Part shown: piece by piece, positions 46,047 to 55,647 of the stretch
Numbering within the stretch: position 1 is the stretch's first letter
Layout of the letters: every line of letters begins with the position of its first letter
Origin: Firmicutes bacterium OM04-13BH
GTDB lineage: Bacteria; Bacillota; Clostridia; Lachnospirales; Lachnospiraceae
DNA length: 64,000 nucleotides
Reading direction: 5' to 3'
Assembly (NCBI GenBank): GCA_003481745.1
Contig: QULP01000004.1
Coordinates: forward strand, 124,001-188,000
Notes under the pieces: generated by a model
Seen by the model: only the letters and a program-made list of their open reading frames with translations
Databases searched by the model: none
Told to the model about the DNA's origin: nothing
Translations under genes and position numbers: made by a program

Positions 46047-47480
46047 TTATAGTTCCAGATCACTGGAATGTGATCTTCCTTTATTCAGTTGTTTTCTCTC
46101 TGCCTCTTCTCTTTGAATCTTTGCTACGTTCAATGCAAGTTTTTCTCTGATTGACGGCTTCACTTCTTTTTTGATTTCTTCTACAACGGCTTTTTTCTTC
46201 TCTGGCTGTTTTAACTGACGGACAACCCTCACAACAGCTTTTTCCATCGCATATTCGATTTTTTTAATCAGACCGTCCAGCCTGTTTATCGCATATTCCT
46301 TTTCTTTTCGTGATGCCTTACGTTCCGGACTCTGAATCCATCTCTTAGAATCTTCCGCAAGACGAATGTCATCTTTTCTGGTAGCCCGCATTGTTTCCTC
46401 TGCGACTTTATCCACAGCCTTGTCATAGGCTTCACTGGATACTTCGTCAAGCAAGGTTTCCACATCTTCAATACGGAGGGTAAGCTGTTGCAGTTCCTCT
46501 CTCTGTTCTTCAATCAGCTCGCCCTGACTTAGAATCCGGTCAGAATTGGAAATGAAATTTTCTTTAAATTCTTTTTCCTGCTGTTCTATTTTTTCTTTCT
46601 GTGACTGGATAACCTTTTCATTTGCCCTGACATGGTTTGACTGCCTTGCAAGTTCCAGATGATTCGCATTGACCTTATCCCTCTGCTGATTGAGCATTTC
46701 CTGCTGAACCGCAATCTCTTCTTTCTGCTTCATTCGGATATAGTCCTGTTTCTCCAGATACTGCCTTCCTCCATAGGACGGTTCTTCGTCAATTTCCAGT
46801 CCATGACGTTTACAGATATCCAGGAACATTGTCCGGCAGGCAGAATCAAAAACAACCTTACGGTTATTTGTCTTTGATCTTTTCTTTTCCGGATTCGGAA
46901 GTTCAAAGCCAAGTTCTTCCAGTGCCGCTTCCTGTTTCGGTTCAATCTCCCCATACCGGTTCGTAGCATCGAATACATGACGCTCATGAATATGCGGAGT
47001 CGCTTCGTCCATGTGCAGTGACCAGTCAATGATATGCACATTAGAACCAAACCGCTCATCGAACTCTTTCTTGAATTCATCAAAAACCAAAACCAGCGTT
47101 TCCACAGAAGCGTGTTCATCTATCGTCCCAAGCTGATAGATACTTTCTTCCGGACAGGTCTTTTTATTTTTCAGAACATCTTCCACCCCTTTACATCTGT
47201 CGGGGTGTCTTGCTTTCTCATGACGTTTATTCTGGTTAATCACATAATCGCTGTAATGATCCACATAGTATGCCATCTCAATCTGGTTAAAAGAAAAATT
47301 ATCCTCTTTTCCCCGGTCTGCCATTGTGGTATATCCCTGATAGCAGTCCCAGTAAATATTCTGACGGACACGTTCATTGTCAATATGCTCACTGTGTTCC
47401 GGGTCAAATCTCCGGTCATTGTGAAGCGGATTGTAAACACCGTCTTTCCCAGATCTGCCGTTATGCCTTGTGCCTTTCAA
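46047..47480 (-). CDS. MobA/MobV-like relaxase (IME1)
   Basis: 477 aa. The metal-binding motif III is HMDEATPHIHERHVF (about residue 157), and the N-terminus MKGTRHNGRSGKDGVYN is shared with the IME2 relaxase. The C-terminal ~230 residues are a long Gln/Glu/Lys coiled coil. Nicks the oriT immediately upstream and leads DNA into a helper ICE. The exact MOB class is not certain from motif III alone. Confidence 0.85.
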   Translation of the reverse strand: MKGTRHNGRSGKDGVYNPLHNDRRFDPEHSEHIDNERVRQNIYWDCYQGYTTMADRGKEDNFSFNQIEMAYYVDHYSDYVINQNKRHEKARHPDRCKGVEDVLKNKKTCPEESIYQLGTIDEHASVETLVLVFDEFKKEFDERFGSNVHIIDWSLHMDEATPHIHERHVFDATNRYGEIEPKQEAALEELGFELPNPEKKRSKTNNRKVVFDSACRTMFLDICKRHGLEIDEEPSYGGRQYLEKQDYIRMKQKEEIAVQQEMLNQQRDKVNANHLELARQSNHVRANEKVIQSQKEKIEQQEKEFKENFISNSDRILSQGELIEEQREELQQLTLRIEDVETLLDEVSSEAYDKAVDKVAEETMRATRKDDIRLAEDSKRWIQSPERKASRKEKEYAINRLDGLIKKIEYAMEKAVVRVVRQLKQPEKKKAVVEEIKKEVKPSIREKLALNVAKIQREEAERKQLNKGRSHSSDLEL

Positions 47481-47566
47481 TTCACATCTCTCCTTTTTTC
47501 AAGTTGTTTCCCCGGAGGGGATTGCAGCGAAGCTTCCAAAAGTCTCTGTCCCCGTTACAGACAGTA

Positions 47567-47607
47567 CCCAGTACCATATGGCGAAACGCCATATCACTGG
47601 GCAATGG
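47567..47607. other. Candidate oriT (IME1)
   Basis: Two-tier hairpin upstream of the relaxase: outer CCCAGT/ACTGGG (47567-47572 with 47596-47601), inner ATATGGCG-AAA-CGCCATAT (47576-47583 with 47587-47594), followed by CAATGG. The IME2 counterpart has the same form with compensated stem bases. The rest of 47481-47892 is GC-richer, with another TAAGGG/CCCTTA hairpin and no gene. Confidence 0.7.
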
Positions 47608-47892
47608 CTGCCGCCCTTAACCTGCTAAGGGCTTTGCCCCTTAACCCCAGCAAGATGCTGCCGCTCTTTGCAATCTGGGCACAAAGGACTTCCAGCCCTC
47701 TGTACTCCCAGCAGACAAAACGTAACTCCTGCCGCTGTCCCTTCAGCAGGATCTCCGTTCCGTCTGTTTTTCAAAAATCCTCTGCATCGGATTTTGTGAA
47801 AATATAAAAATGGGTAAAACAAAGGGCACTAACTTTTTACGGTTAATGCCCTTTCCTTTACTCATTCACTTTTCAGATAATTCCTGTATGTA

Positions 47893-48195
47893 TCATTCTG
47901 ATAATTGCTTCAGAACCATTTTAACATTCTTCCTAAGTTTCATTCCGTCCCTCAGTCCCAACCGGTAGAAAAATTCTTCTGTCTCTGCTCCACTGTTAAA
48001 TATCTGGTCGCAATATTTTGTAATGGCCTCTTCCTGTTTCTGTGGAAGTGTGGCAATCACTTTTTTATATTCTTCCTCAACTTCATCTGGTTCTGTCACA
48101 GACGGCTGGCTCAGTTTCCAGTCTGCATACTCTTTTCCCATATGCTCCGTTATGGTCAGGTTGATAAATTCTTCAATCTCTTTTGTAATCTTCAT
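47893..48195 (-). CDS. Hypothetical protein (IME1)
   Basis: 100 aa, helical and acidic (EEYKKVIATLPQKQEEAITKYCDQIF; GLRDGMKLRKNVKMVLKQL). No membrane segment. Lies between oriT and a small membrane gene. Frequent companion type in such elements, but function unknown. Confidence 0.6.
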   Translation of the reverse strand: MKITKEIEEFINLTITEHMGKEYADWKLSQPSVTEPDEVEEEYKKVIATLPQKQEEAITKYCDQIFNSGAETEEFFYRLGLRDGMKLRKNVKMVLKQLSE

Positions 48196-48232
48196 TTAAG
48201 AATCCTATTCCTTTCTCCAGTGGTCTACTTCA

Positions 48233-48511
48233 TCAATCTGATTTTGATTGTTTCCAGCCACACCACTGCCCAGCCAGAAAGCACAGCAGGATATAAAGTA
48301 TAAAACCTGCCACAAGCATCCTGACCGCTTCTGTGCCTGTCTCCTGTCCGAATCCATACCCTAAAACTGCTGTAATGCAGATGATCCCCGACAGGATATG
48401 AAATACCGTTGCCGACAGCCATGTGAAGAACATAACCACCAGTTGTATCATTGTCAGGCATATACGCACTGGCAGTAATACGATTTTCACAATAATTCTT
48501 ACAACAACCAT
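48233..48511 (-). CDS. Small three-helix membrane protein (IME1)
   Basis: 92 aa with hydrophobic stretches IIVKIVLLPVRICLTMIQLVV, VFHILSGIICITAVLGY and LVAGFILYILLCFLAGQW. Resembles the short CD1845-like membrane proteins of Clostridiales mobile elements. Function unknown. Confidence 0.65.
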   Translation of the reverse strand: MVVVRIIVKIVLLPVRICLTMIQLVVMFFTWLSATVFHILSGIICITAVLGYGFGQETGTEAVRMLVAGFILYILLCFLAGQWCGWKQSKSD

Positions 48512-48526
48512 GACTGTCCACCCCTT

Positions 48527-48706
48527 TCACTGTTTCAGATAACTACGATAGCTGTCTATCACAGAATCTGTCACACCGCTTTTGTAAATCTTTCGGATAT
48601 CAACGATTTTTTCATCTTTCAAAAGTTTCAGCCAGTCCAGTAAATCTTTTCTGCTGTTTGCAAAATTACAACATCTTCCGTCTGCATATTCAATCCAGTA
48701 TCTCAT
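48527..48706 (-). CDS. Small hypothetical protein, 59 aa (IME1)
   Basis: ATG at 48706 preceded by AGGAGGG; product MRYWIEYADGRCCNFANSRK... ends SYRSYLKQ, stop 15 nt before the next gene. Strong ribosome site and tight packing support it. Not recognised. Confidence 0.65.
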   Translation of the reverse strand: MRYWIEYADGRCCNFANSRKDLLDWLKLLKDEKIVDIRKIYKSGVTDSVIDSYRSYLKQ

Positions 48707-48715
48707 AAGTCCCTC

Positions 48716-49099
48716 CTACACATACACCAGTTCATTTAAAATAATTTCATCTACCCGGCTTCTTGCATTGTTTGCCCGGCGAACCCATTCCATCTGATCT
48801 CTGCTTTTCAATTCTTCCGTAATGCCTTCCTGCTCCATAATCTGTTCCATGAGGAAATCCCTGCGTTCCAAACACTGCTCATTCAGATCTGCGAGATACG
48901 TCCAGAGCTTACCACTCAATGTCAGATAGGAATACAAGCCACTCTTGTAATCTTTCAGATAGTTTCTGTGAAGACTTCCATAAAAACCAATCTCTCTTTT
49001 CTCTTCGGGTACTGCGATCAGTGGCAGATAGATTTCCCCGACAAGGATATAATCCAGACCATTACTGTTATCGTGAATGATTCTTTCTAATTTGCTCAT
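48716..49099 (-). CDS. tnpV: TnpV-like protein (IME1)
   Basis: 127 aa: LDYILVGEIYLPLIAVPEE, GFYGSLHRNYLKDYKSGLYSYLTL, ADLNEQCLERRDFLMEQI, DQMEWVRRANNARSRVDEII. Homologue of 31723-32052. Overlaps the recombinase gene by 4 nt (ATGA), so coupled to it, as TnpV follows TnpX in Tn4451-like elements. Confidence 0.83.
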   Translation of the reverse strand: MSKLERIIHDNSNGLDYILVGEIYLPLIAVPEEKREIGFYGSLHRNYLKDYKSGLYSYLTLSGKLWTYLADLNEQCLERRDFLMEQIMEQEGITEELKSRDQMEWVRRANNARSRVDEIILNELVYV

Positions 49100-50979
49100 G
49101 CTGATGCAACTCCTTTCTTCGGTTCTGCTGGGGGAAGCAGTGATAGCGGAATGAACACACCTTTTGCAATATCTTCCTGCCGGATCTCTTCTTTTTTTGC
49201 ATCCAGTTCGGCTTTCTTTTTTGCCTTTGTCCGTTCATAGTATTCCTGCTGCTTTCCATTTGCTTTTCTTCTCAGGTAATTCTGGTGAAGCCTGTCTTTT
49301 CTGGCTTCCCGTTTTTCCATTTCTTCAATTTCTTCCGGTGTCATTTTCACCTCACCGAAATGTGGCGGTAAATATCTGCCGATGAAGTTAAAATAGATTT
49401 CCACTTCCTGTGTCGTCTCAACGCTTCCTTTCCGGTCACGCTCATGCACCACAATCTTTTCTACAAATTCATTCAGCATGTAAGTGGTCAATTCCTCAAA
49501 ATTTTGGTATTTATCAACCAGAGCAATAAACTTCTCCGCTGATCTGCGACCTTCTTCATAGCCTGATAATTCAGCTTCCATATCTGCAATTTCTGCCGAC
49601 AAATCTTTCTGTTCTTTAGAATACTGTCCATCAAGAATCGCATAGCGTTCATCTGGCAGCTTGCCAAGAATATTGTCCTCATAAATTCTGCAGATCAGTT
49701 TTTCCAGTTCCTGCACACGCTTTTTTGCCTCTGCCAATCTGCTTTTCAATCTTGTGATCTCACTGGACTGCTGTGAAGTCTGTGCCTTTTTTACTGTCTC
49801 CAAAAATTCTTCACGATTCAACTGTGAATACTCCGCAACAGCCTTTAAAAGTTCCTTAATCAGCTCCATAACCACATCAGCATTAATTCTGTGCTGTGTC
49901 TGGCAGAGTGTTCCAACCGGAACTTTAGAATATGCAGAACAAGTATATTGTGGTACTCGCTTGCCATTATTTACTCGATGGACATACATTTTGGAACCAC
50001 AGTCTGCACAATACATCAGACCTGTCAAGGGGTGGGCTTCTCCCCATCCATCTGGATATCTTCTCACATTGCTTCGGATTCTCTGTACATTGTCAAAAGT
50101 TTCCTGATCTATAATGGCTTCCTGCGTGTTCTCAAACACCGTCCAATTATCTTCAGATACGTAATGGCTTTTCTTATCCTTGAAATGTTTTCTGGTCTTG
50201 AAGTTCACTGTATGACCAAGATACTCTCTTTTCTTCAGAATGCCTGCAACAGTAGAAGAGCCCCAGCCATAAGGATCTTTGATTTCTTCTACTCTGCCTT
50301 TCCATAATCCGGCATCTTTCTTTGCCATATGAACCGCTGGTATCTCAACCTTATCCTCTTTCAGTGCCTTGGCAATCTGATATGGTCCGTACCCATCCAT
50401 TGTCATGTGAAAGATTCTCCGTACAACTACAGCTGCTTCTTCATCAACAATCCATACATTCGGGTCATCCTTGTCTTTCAGATACCCATATGGTGTTGTA
50501 CTTGCCACATGCTTGCCGGATTTTCCTTTCGCCTTGAAAGTGGATTTTATCTTTTTACTGGTATCCCTTGCATACCATTCATTCATGATATTTCGGAATG
50601 GAGTAAAATCATCGTCCTCCCGGAAGCTGTCTACATTCTCGTTGACTGCAATCAGGCGGACATTCTTCTGTCGCAGCAATTCCATATATTGTCCGACTTT
50701 CAGATAATCTCTTCCCATTCGGCTCATATCTTTAATCAGAATCGTTCCGACTTTCCCCGACTCTACTTCTTTCATCATGGCAAGAAAGCCTGGGCGATCA
50801 AATCTTGTACCGGAGATACCATCATCAGTAAAATGAACAAGATTGGTAAATCCATGTTCTTTTGCATATTGTTCCAGCAGTTTCTTCTGGTTTGAAATAC
50901 TGTTGGATTCCCCGTTTAATTCATCATCACGACTAAGACGTTCATACAACGCTGTCATGAATCCCTGTTTCTCTGTCAT
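49096..50979 (-). CDS. Large serine recombinase (TnpX-like) of IME1
   Basis: 627 aa. Resolvase domain with catalytic Ser in LYERLSRDDE (about residue 15) and conserved IKDMSRMGRDYLKVGQY. A recombinase domain (about 165-290) and zinc ribbon (LMYCADCGSKMY...YTCSAYSK) are followed by a coiled-coil tail. Expected to excise and integrate IME1 at the CC-core sites. Adjacent to the right end. Confidence 0.93.
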   Translation of the reverse strand: MTEKQGFMTALYERLSRDDELNGESNSISNQKKLLEQYAKEHGFTNLVHFTDDGISGTRFDRPGFLAMMKEVESGKVGTILIKDMSRMGRDYLKVGQYMELLRQKNVRLIAVNENVDSFREDDDFTPFRNIMNEWYARDTSKKIKSTFKAKGKSGKHVASTTPYGYLKDKDDPNVWIVDEEAAVVVRRIFHMTMDGYGPYQIAKALKEDKVEIPAVHMAKKDAGLWKGRVEEIKDPYGWGSSTVAGILKKREYLGHTVNFKTRKHFKDKKSHYVSEDNWTVFENTQEAIIDQETFDNVQRIRSNVRRYPDGWGEAHPLTGLMYCADCGSKMYVHRVNNGKRVPQYTCSAYSKVPVGTLCQTQHRINADVVMELIKELLKAVAEYSQLNREEFLETVKKAQTSQQSSEITRLKSRLAEAKKRVQELEKLICRIYEDNILGKLPDERYAILDGQYSKEQKDLSAEIADMEAELSGYEEGRRSAEKFIALVDKYQNFEELTTYMLNEFVEKIVVHERDRKGSVETTQEVEIYFNFIGRYLPPHFGEVKMTPEEIEEMEKREARKDRLHQNYLRRKANGKQQEYYERTKAKKKAELDAKKEEIRQEDIAKGVFIPLSLLPPAEPKKGVASA

Positions 50980-51425
50980 AGTCAGATGTCCTCCTTCCTT
51001 TGTTTATTAATTGCCTGTTCTCATCCCATATCCGTTCCTGTACCGGGTTCTGATGTTTCCGGGACGTATTAACCAAAAAAGACACGCTGAATGCCTATTC
51101 AGTTCTGGTATCACTACGGGCAGGCTGTTTCGTTTTCAAGGTTCGTGTAAGAAGTAAAAAAGATTCTTACACTAAACGAAATGCTCAGAGGTCTTTTTAC
51201 AGCCCCCTTACTGCATCTTTTTTGATTTCGTGTCATCTTTTTAAAGTTCCTTACACAATCTCTGTACTGACGAAACAAAATACGGACATGTTTTGAAATT
51301 GTTTTTTACAAAATACAATTTTGTTCTTTAAGGTAAAAAAATAAGCCTCAAGAGACTTTTTAATCATTTTGGAGCTCCAACTCTTTAAATTTGATTGATT
51401 AAGAAGTCTCTTCAAACTTACTACA
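50980..51425. promoter_or_regulatory. Right end of IME1 and recombinase upstream region
   Basis: About 445 bp without a gene. A perfect GTGTAAGAA/TTCTTACAC inverted repeat (51145-51153 with 51164-51172) and flanking TTCG/CGAA words suggest a regulator or recombinase binding site. VirD4 frame runs on by chance ~58 codons into this end. Confidence 0.45.
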
Positions 51426-51863
51426 CCGGCAGCAAGTTTATACTTCTTGTACTGTCTTACTGCAAAATGATTGGGTTTATCCGCTTCGAGTTCCTCAAAC
51501 GATAAATCTACGGCATTTTTGAAATTCTCATCGTCCTCTCTGGCTTCGCTGGCATCAATCATATCAATCAGCATTGCGAAATTCTGCTCCTCTTCCGGAG
51601 CTTCATACCAGATATAAGCGATAAGAGCCGTGTAATAGAGCTTTTCAGCCCTGACCCAGAAGTCCTCATCGGATTGCTGTCCCTCTCCTTTGGTGTTGAC
51701 TATAATCGTGTTTACAAGTTTCAAAATATCCTTCTCGCTCCGAATGTAGGCGAAAGGATTGTAATGCATGGATTTAGCAAAGTTTATGGTATTCAAAACT
51801 TTTATCTTGTACTTGCCCCTTTTTAACATTTTTCCGCACTCCACCAGTACCGTGCCTTTAGGA
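51426..51863 (-). pseudogene. VirD4/TraG coupling protein, middle piece
   Basis: In-frame middle part of VirD4: PKGTVLVECGKML at the 5' edge, TINFAKSMHYNPFAYI, QQSDEDFWVRAEKLYYTALIAYI, and HFAVRQYKKYKLAAG at the 3' edge. The 5' edge is the GA core of IME2 (51862-51863), the 3' edge the CC core of IME1. An ATG/GTG-started frame continues into IME1 but is not meaningful. Confidence 0.9.
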
Positions 51864-51928
51864 AGCGTTTTGTCAATACAGAGAATGATAATTCATTAAA
51901 AAATGAGTTGTTTTTGTGGTGTACAGCC

Positions 51929-52114
51929 TTAGAAATTGCCTGCTGTCACTTCCTGACAGATTAAATTCTTCATTCTGTCCTCTATTGTTACCTTTTTTGC
52001 TTTGTTGAAGAACACCCCGACAAGGTAGGTAGTGTTTCCTATTCTCGCCTTGAGATTGCCACCATCAATATAATTTGCTTTATTTTCCGCTGTTTTCTCT
52101 TCCTGCATTCGCAC
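51929..52114 (-). CDS. tnpW: TnpW-like transposon-encoded protein (IME2)
   Basis: 61 aa. IGNTTYLVGVFFNKAKKVTIEDRMKNL parallels the IME1 TnpW (IGQTVYVVRYHFNEDAKET). Last gene before the left end. Confidence 0.7.
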   Translation of the reverse strand: MRMQEEKTAENKANYIDGGNLKARIGNTTYLVGVFFNKAKKVTIEDRMKNLICQEVTAGNF

Positions 52115-52147
52115 CTCTCCTTTCCAAGATTCCCCCTACAAGGGACA

Positions 52148-52320
52148 GGTAACAAAAAAGGTAACATGACCGAAAAGACCTCTCAAATCACCCTACCTGT
52201 ATCTGCTACCTGTGTTTTACTTATTTTTCTATTTTCTTGTTACTTTTGTTACCTACAAGAGAAAACCCAGTAAAATCAATACTTTCACTGGGTAACAGAA
52301 CCGGTAACAAAAAGGTAACA
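52148..52320. repeat. Iteron-like GGTAACA repeats (IME2)
   Basis: GGTAACA at 52148, 52160, 52291, 52303 and 52314 (spacing 11-12 bp within clusters) and inverted TGTTAC at 52238 and 52247. An ACCCAGT/ACTGGGT hairpin lies at 52265-52293. Same position as the IME1 repeats but a different word; candidate replication origin. Confidence 0.6.
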
Positions 52321-52332
52321 TCATCAATTCTG

Positions 52333-53664
52333 TTACTTGAATGGTATCTCTAATTCCAGTTGCTTCGGTACTGCCATAAAACCATCGCTGTCCGCTTTGT
52401 CGGGGATTCCCTGAGAGAAACCGGCACGAACCCAGCCACGCTGTTTGCCATAGACACCGAAATGCATGACACCATCACTCATAATCCAGTCTGTTACCGA
52501 ATTATTCATAATGTCGCAAATCTGTTTCAATTCAATTCTCTTTGGCTCATAATCCCTGTGAAGAGCTTCTTTCCAAAGCATTTTGGAACAAACCCTGTCC
52601 CCCTTGAAATTATCAAGAAACGCAAGTATCATTCCTGCATCTGCATCTTCCGGCATGAACTGCTTCTGATAATCTTTCAGATACTCGGCTGATTCCCTGC
52701 TTAGCATAAGCCTGAACTCTCCTGACCTGTATATCTCCATAGCTTCCGCCCACACCTGCTCGATATACTTTCTTGAAAGCTCTTCATTTTCAAGAATATG
52801 GCACTCAGCCCTGTCTGGATAAACCATGACCGGCATAAATCGTCTATTGCCTGTTCTGTCGAGAGGAAGCGTGTCCATAGCGTTGGAAGTGCCACCAAAC
52901 ACGCACTGTCTCGGTCTGTCCTTTGGCTGTGTCTCATAAGGAACCTTGTAAATGTCGCTCTGTCTGCTGATGAATGACTTTATATCCTCAATGCTCCTTG
53001 CACTGGCTGTTGCTATCATTTCTGACAGTTCTATGATTAAATGCCCCTGCATCTTCCGGAACACATTTTCATCATCAAGTTTCTTCAAATCATCCGTAAA
53101 CCATGAATCATTCATGGCTAGGAATCTGAAAAACGTTGACTTTCCGGCTCCCTGACCACCCACCAGAATCAGCATATATTCAAACTTCGTTCCAGATCGG
53201 TATACCCTTGAAATTGCCCCTAACAGAAGGACTTTCATTGCTTCATAGACATAATTGTTCTGATCGGCTCCAAGGAAGTGATGAAGCACATCTTTGATAC
53301 GTTCTTTCCCATCCCAGACCAGAGAACCTAGTTTTTCACGAATCGGATGATACTTATTTTCCATAGCAACCACATTGATAGCCGATTTTATCTTCTTTTC
53401 CGTTGTAAGGCTGTAATGTTCTTCAAGATACAACATGATATGGTCTATATCAGAATCTGTAAGTGCCGGACTCTCACGATACCATCCTAACCCCTTAACA
53501 ATGTCGTTTCTGTCAGTCATCATGTTATAACGAATGGCTCCCTTGAACTTCGGGTCGTTCTCAAGGACTGTAACCACATTTCTAATGCACTGCTTCACAG
53601 CTCCTTTGTCTGTTGTGATTAACTGTTCCCTGATTCCTGCGATATTCCCTGACTCTTCTCTCAA
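52333..53664 (-). CDS. VapE-family helicase (IME2)
   Basis: 443 aa. Walker A GGQGAGKSTFFRFLAM, HLIIELSEMIATASARS and RQCVFGGTSNAMDTLPLDRTGNRRF align with the IME1 VapE. Overlaps the primase gene by 83 nt in another frame. Presumed replicative helicase. Confidence 0.85.
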   Translation of the reverse strand: MREESGNIAGIREQLITTDKGAVKQCIRNVVTVLENDPKFKGAIRYNMMTDRNDIVKGLGWYRESPALTDSDIDHIMLYLEEHYSLTTEKKIKSAINVVAMENKYHPIREKLGSLVWDGKERIKDVLHHFLGADQNNYVYEAMKVLLLGAISRVYRSGTKFEYMLILVGGQGAGKSTFFRFLAMNDSWFTDDLKKLDDENVFRKMQGHLIIELSEMIATASARSIEDIKSFISRQSDIYKVPYETQPKDRPRQCVFGGTSNAMDTLPLDRTGNRRFMPVMVYPDRAECHILENEELSRKYIEQVWAEAMEIYRSGEFRLMLSRESAEYLKDYQKQFMPEDADAGMILAFLDNFKGDRVCSKMLWKEALHRDYEPKRIELKQICDIMNNSVTDWIMSDGVMHFGVYGKQRGWVRAGFSQGIPDKADSDGFMAVPKQLELEIPFK

Positions 53665-54220
53665 TATCTTCCACCCCCTTTCCTAAATCGTGTATCACTG
53701 CTTCCTTTTCATCTTCCGTACCCCACAGCAGGGTATCAAGCTGAAACTCAACCTTTTCCCGATTCTGCACAGCTTCCACATATCTTTCATCAATCTTTTC
53801 CATGCTTTCCGGTCTGAAATTCCGCTCCCATTCTTTCAGCAGATGAAGATAGTCGGACAGCACCCGATATGTCTTTGTTTTCGTTTCTTCAAGAATCTGC
53901 ATTGGAGATTTCTCTCTTCTTACCGGCTTGGGCGGTGATCGCACCGAACTGTCATAGATAATCCCAAACTCGTCAGCTATCTGCATGGCTGCTTCTCTTG
54001 GTGACCGGTTATAATATTTAGCGACAAAATCAATCGCATCTCCCTTTTCCCCACAACCAAAACAAAAATATTTTTTATCTGTCGGTTTTACTTTCATGCT
54101 CGCCGTTTTGTCCTGATGAAACGGACATCTGCACATGTTATTTCGATTGAAAACAATGCCTGCTCTCTCCATGACTTCCCTTGCGGTCACTCTTTCCTTT
54201 ACTTCATCAAATACTCCCAT
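53582..54220 (-). CDS. CHC2 zinc-finger primase-like protein (IME2)
   Basis: About 212 aa from MGVFDEVKERVTAREV. Zinc finger CRCPFHQDKTASMKV and YFCFGCGEKGDAIDF. Start at 54220 matches the IME1 homologue's start (MGLFDEVKQ). No Toprim domain. Confidence 0.82.
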   Translation of the reverse strand: MGVFDEVKERVTAREVMERAGIVFNRNNMCRCPFHQDKTASMKVKPTDKKYFCFGCGEKGDAIDFVAKYYNRSPREAAMQIADEFGIIYDSSVRSPPKPVRREKSPMQILEETKTKTYRVLSDYLHLLKEWERNFRPESMEKIDERYVEAVQNREKVEFQLDTLLWGTEDEKEAVIHDLGKGVEDIERRVREYRRNQGTVNHNRQRSCEAVH

Positions 54221-54281
54221 ACAATCCTTTCCGGACAATAAAAAAGCATCTGTATTTCCACTAATGGATTACAAATGCTTC

Positions 54282-55505
54282 CTAAAGTTCCATATTCTTT
54301 TTTCTGATATGCACATCTTGTTTTTTCTCATATTCCATAACCTGCTTCTGTTTCTCTTTCAGTTTTGCCTGAATGGAAACCCTTGCCTGTTCCTTAATCT
54401 GTTCCTTTGCCTTAACCTTATTTTTCGGCTCATTCAGGGCAGAGATGATATTTCCCAAAAGTGCCTGTGATGCTTTTTCCAGTTTGGCAACAATCGCATT
54501 TACGACCTTGGAAGCCACCGACTTTGATTTATCACTGAGTTTGTCTTTCGGCTGTTGCTGTAAAAGTTCTCCATAGTCCTTTACAACATCAACATCATGC
54601 TTCACTGTTTCCTCTTTCACACGCTTTGTGACAACCTCACAAGCCTTTTCATAAGCAAGGTCTACTGCTTCTTCAATGACTGCGTTTACGTCCTCTATCT
54701 TCATCACAAGACCATCAAGAACAGCCTGTTTTTCCTCAATGCGTTTCTTCTGATTCATGATGATAAAATCCTGCTTCTCCAGATAGCTTGCACCGCCATA
54801 CACCGGCTCAACATCAATCGTCAGTCCATGATTCTGACAGATGCTGATAAATAGTTTTCTGCACTCTTCATCAAAAACCATCTTCCGGTTATTGTACTTT
54901 CCCTTTTTCTCATTCGGCTTCGGAAGTTCAAAGCCAAGTTCTTCCAATGCCTTATCCTGTTGGGGACATAATTCTCCATACTGATTCACAGCATCAAATA
55001 CATGCCGTTCATGAATATGTGGTGTTGCTTCATCAAGATGCAAAGCCCAGTCCAGTATATGAACATGGGAACCATACCGTCTGTTAAATTCCTCGAAATA
55101 TTCTGCACTGACCTGTGCAAGCACATCAGCAGACACCGCACCGTCCATGTTTCCAAGCTGTAATAAAGTTTCTTCCGGACACGTTTTATTATTTTCAAGA
55201 ATAGCATCAATCGTTTTTACTCGGTCATAGTGTCTTGCTTTCCGGTTTCTCTCATTCTGACCGTCCACATGGTCTGAATATTTCTCAACATAATATGCTT
55301 TTTCTATTTCCGTAAAAGTGAATCTCGCCCGCTCGTCCTTATCATTCGGCAGGCTGTACCCCTGATAACAATCCCAGTACACATTCATCTTCGTTCTCTC
55401 TGCGTCAATATGCTCACTATTTTCTACATCAAATCTGCGGTCATTGTGCTTTGCGTCATAGGTTCCATGCTTGCCTGACCGTCCATTGTGCCTAGTTGCT
55501 TTCAT
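54282..55505 (-). CDS. MobA/MobV-like relaxase (IME2)
   Basis: About 407 aa from MKATRHNGRSGKHGTYD. Motif III LHLDEATPHIHERHVF (about residue 160). The N-terminal half is closely similar to the IME1 relaxase; the coiled-coil tail is shorter and different. The longer frame upstream of 55505 lacks support. Confidence 0.86.
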   Translation of the reverse strand: MKATRHNGRSGKHGTYDAKHNDRRFDVENSEHIDAERTKMNVYWDCYQGYSLPNDKDERARFTFTEIEKAYYVEKYSDHVDGQNERNRKARHYDRVKTIDAILENNKTCPEETLLQLGNMDGAVSADVLAQVSAEYFEEFNRRYGSHVHILDWALHLDEATPHIHERHVFDAVNQYGELCPQQDKALEELGFELPKPNEKKGKYNNRKMVFDEECRKLFISICQNHGLTIDVEPVYGGASYLEKQDFIIMNQKKRIEEKQAVLDGLVMKIEDVNAVIEEAVDLAYEKACEVVTKRVKEETVKHDVDVVKDYGELLQQQPKDKLSDKSKSVASKVVNAIVAKLEKASQALLGNIISALNEPKNKVKAKEQIKEQARVSIQAKLKEKQKQVMEYEKKQDVHIRKKNMEL

Positions 55506-55647
55506 GCTAATCTTTCCTTTCTTTCCATAAAAAAAGACCAAGTAAATCTCTCTACTCAGTCTGTTTATCGTAACAATATTTAGTTCTTTTCCCGAAGGGA
55601 ATTGCAACAAAGTTGCTTAATCTTGTGAAGCTTTGCTACAAGCAATA

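Larger units (their letters stand above)
36136..51427 (-). mobile_element. IME1: serine-recombinase mobilizable element inserted in virD4
   Basis: A 15.3-kb insertion flanked by a 2-bp CC core (36136-36137 and 51426-51427). Outside these points the VirD4 frame joins as YKLAAG-KTAKSIL. Contents from the right: serine recombinase, TnpV, small genes, oriT, relaxase, primase, VapE, iterons, TnpW, then cargo with an IS110 copy. Tn4451-like lifestyle: excision by its recombinase, mobilization by an ICE. Confidence 0.88.

Noticed and set aside
47034..47807. 257-codon plus-strand frame
   Set aside because: Covers the relaxase in antisense and the oriT; no start signal and no protein-like composition.
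51251..51425. 3' extension of the VirD4 middle piece (VSLKRLLNQSN... onward)
   Set aside because: Lies inside IME1; it is chance read-through past the insertion point, not a VirD4 domain.
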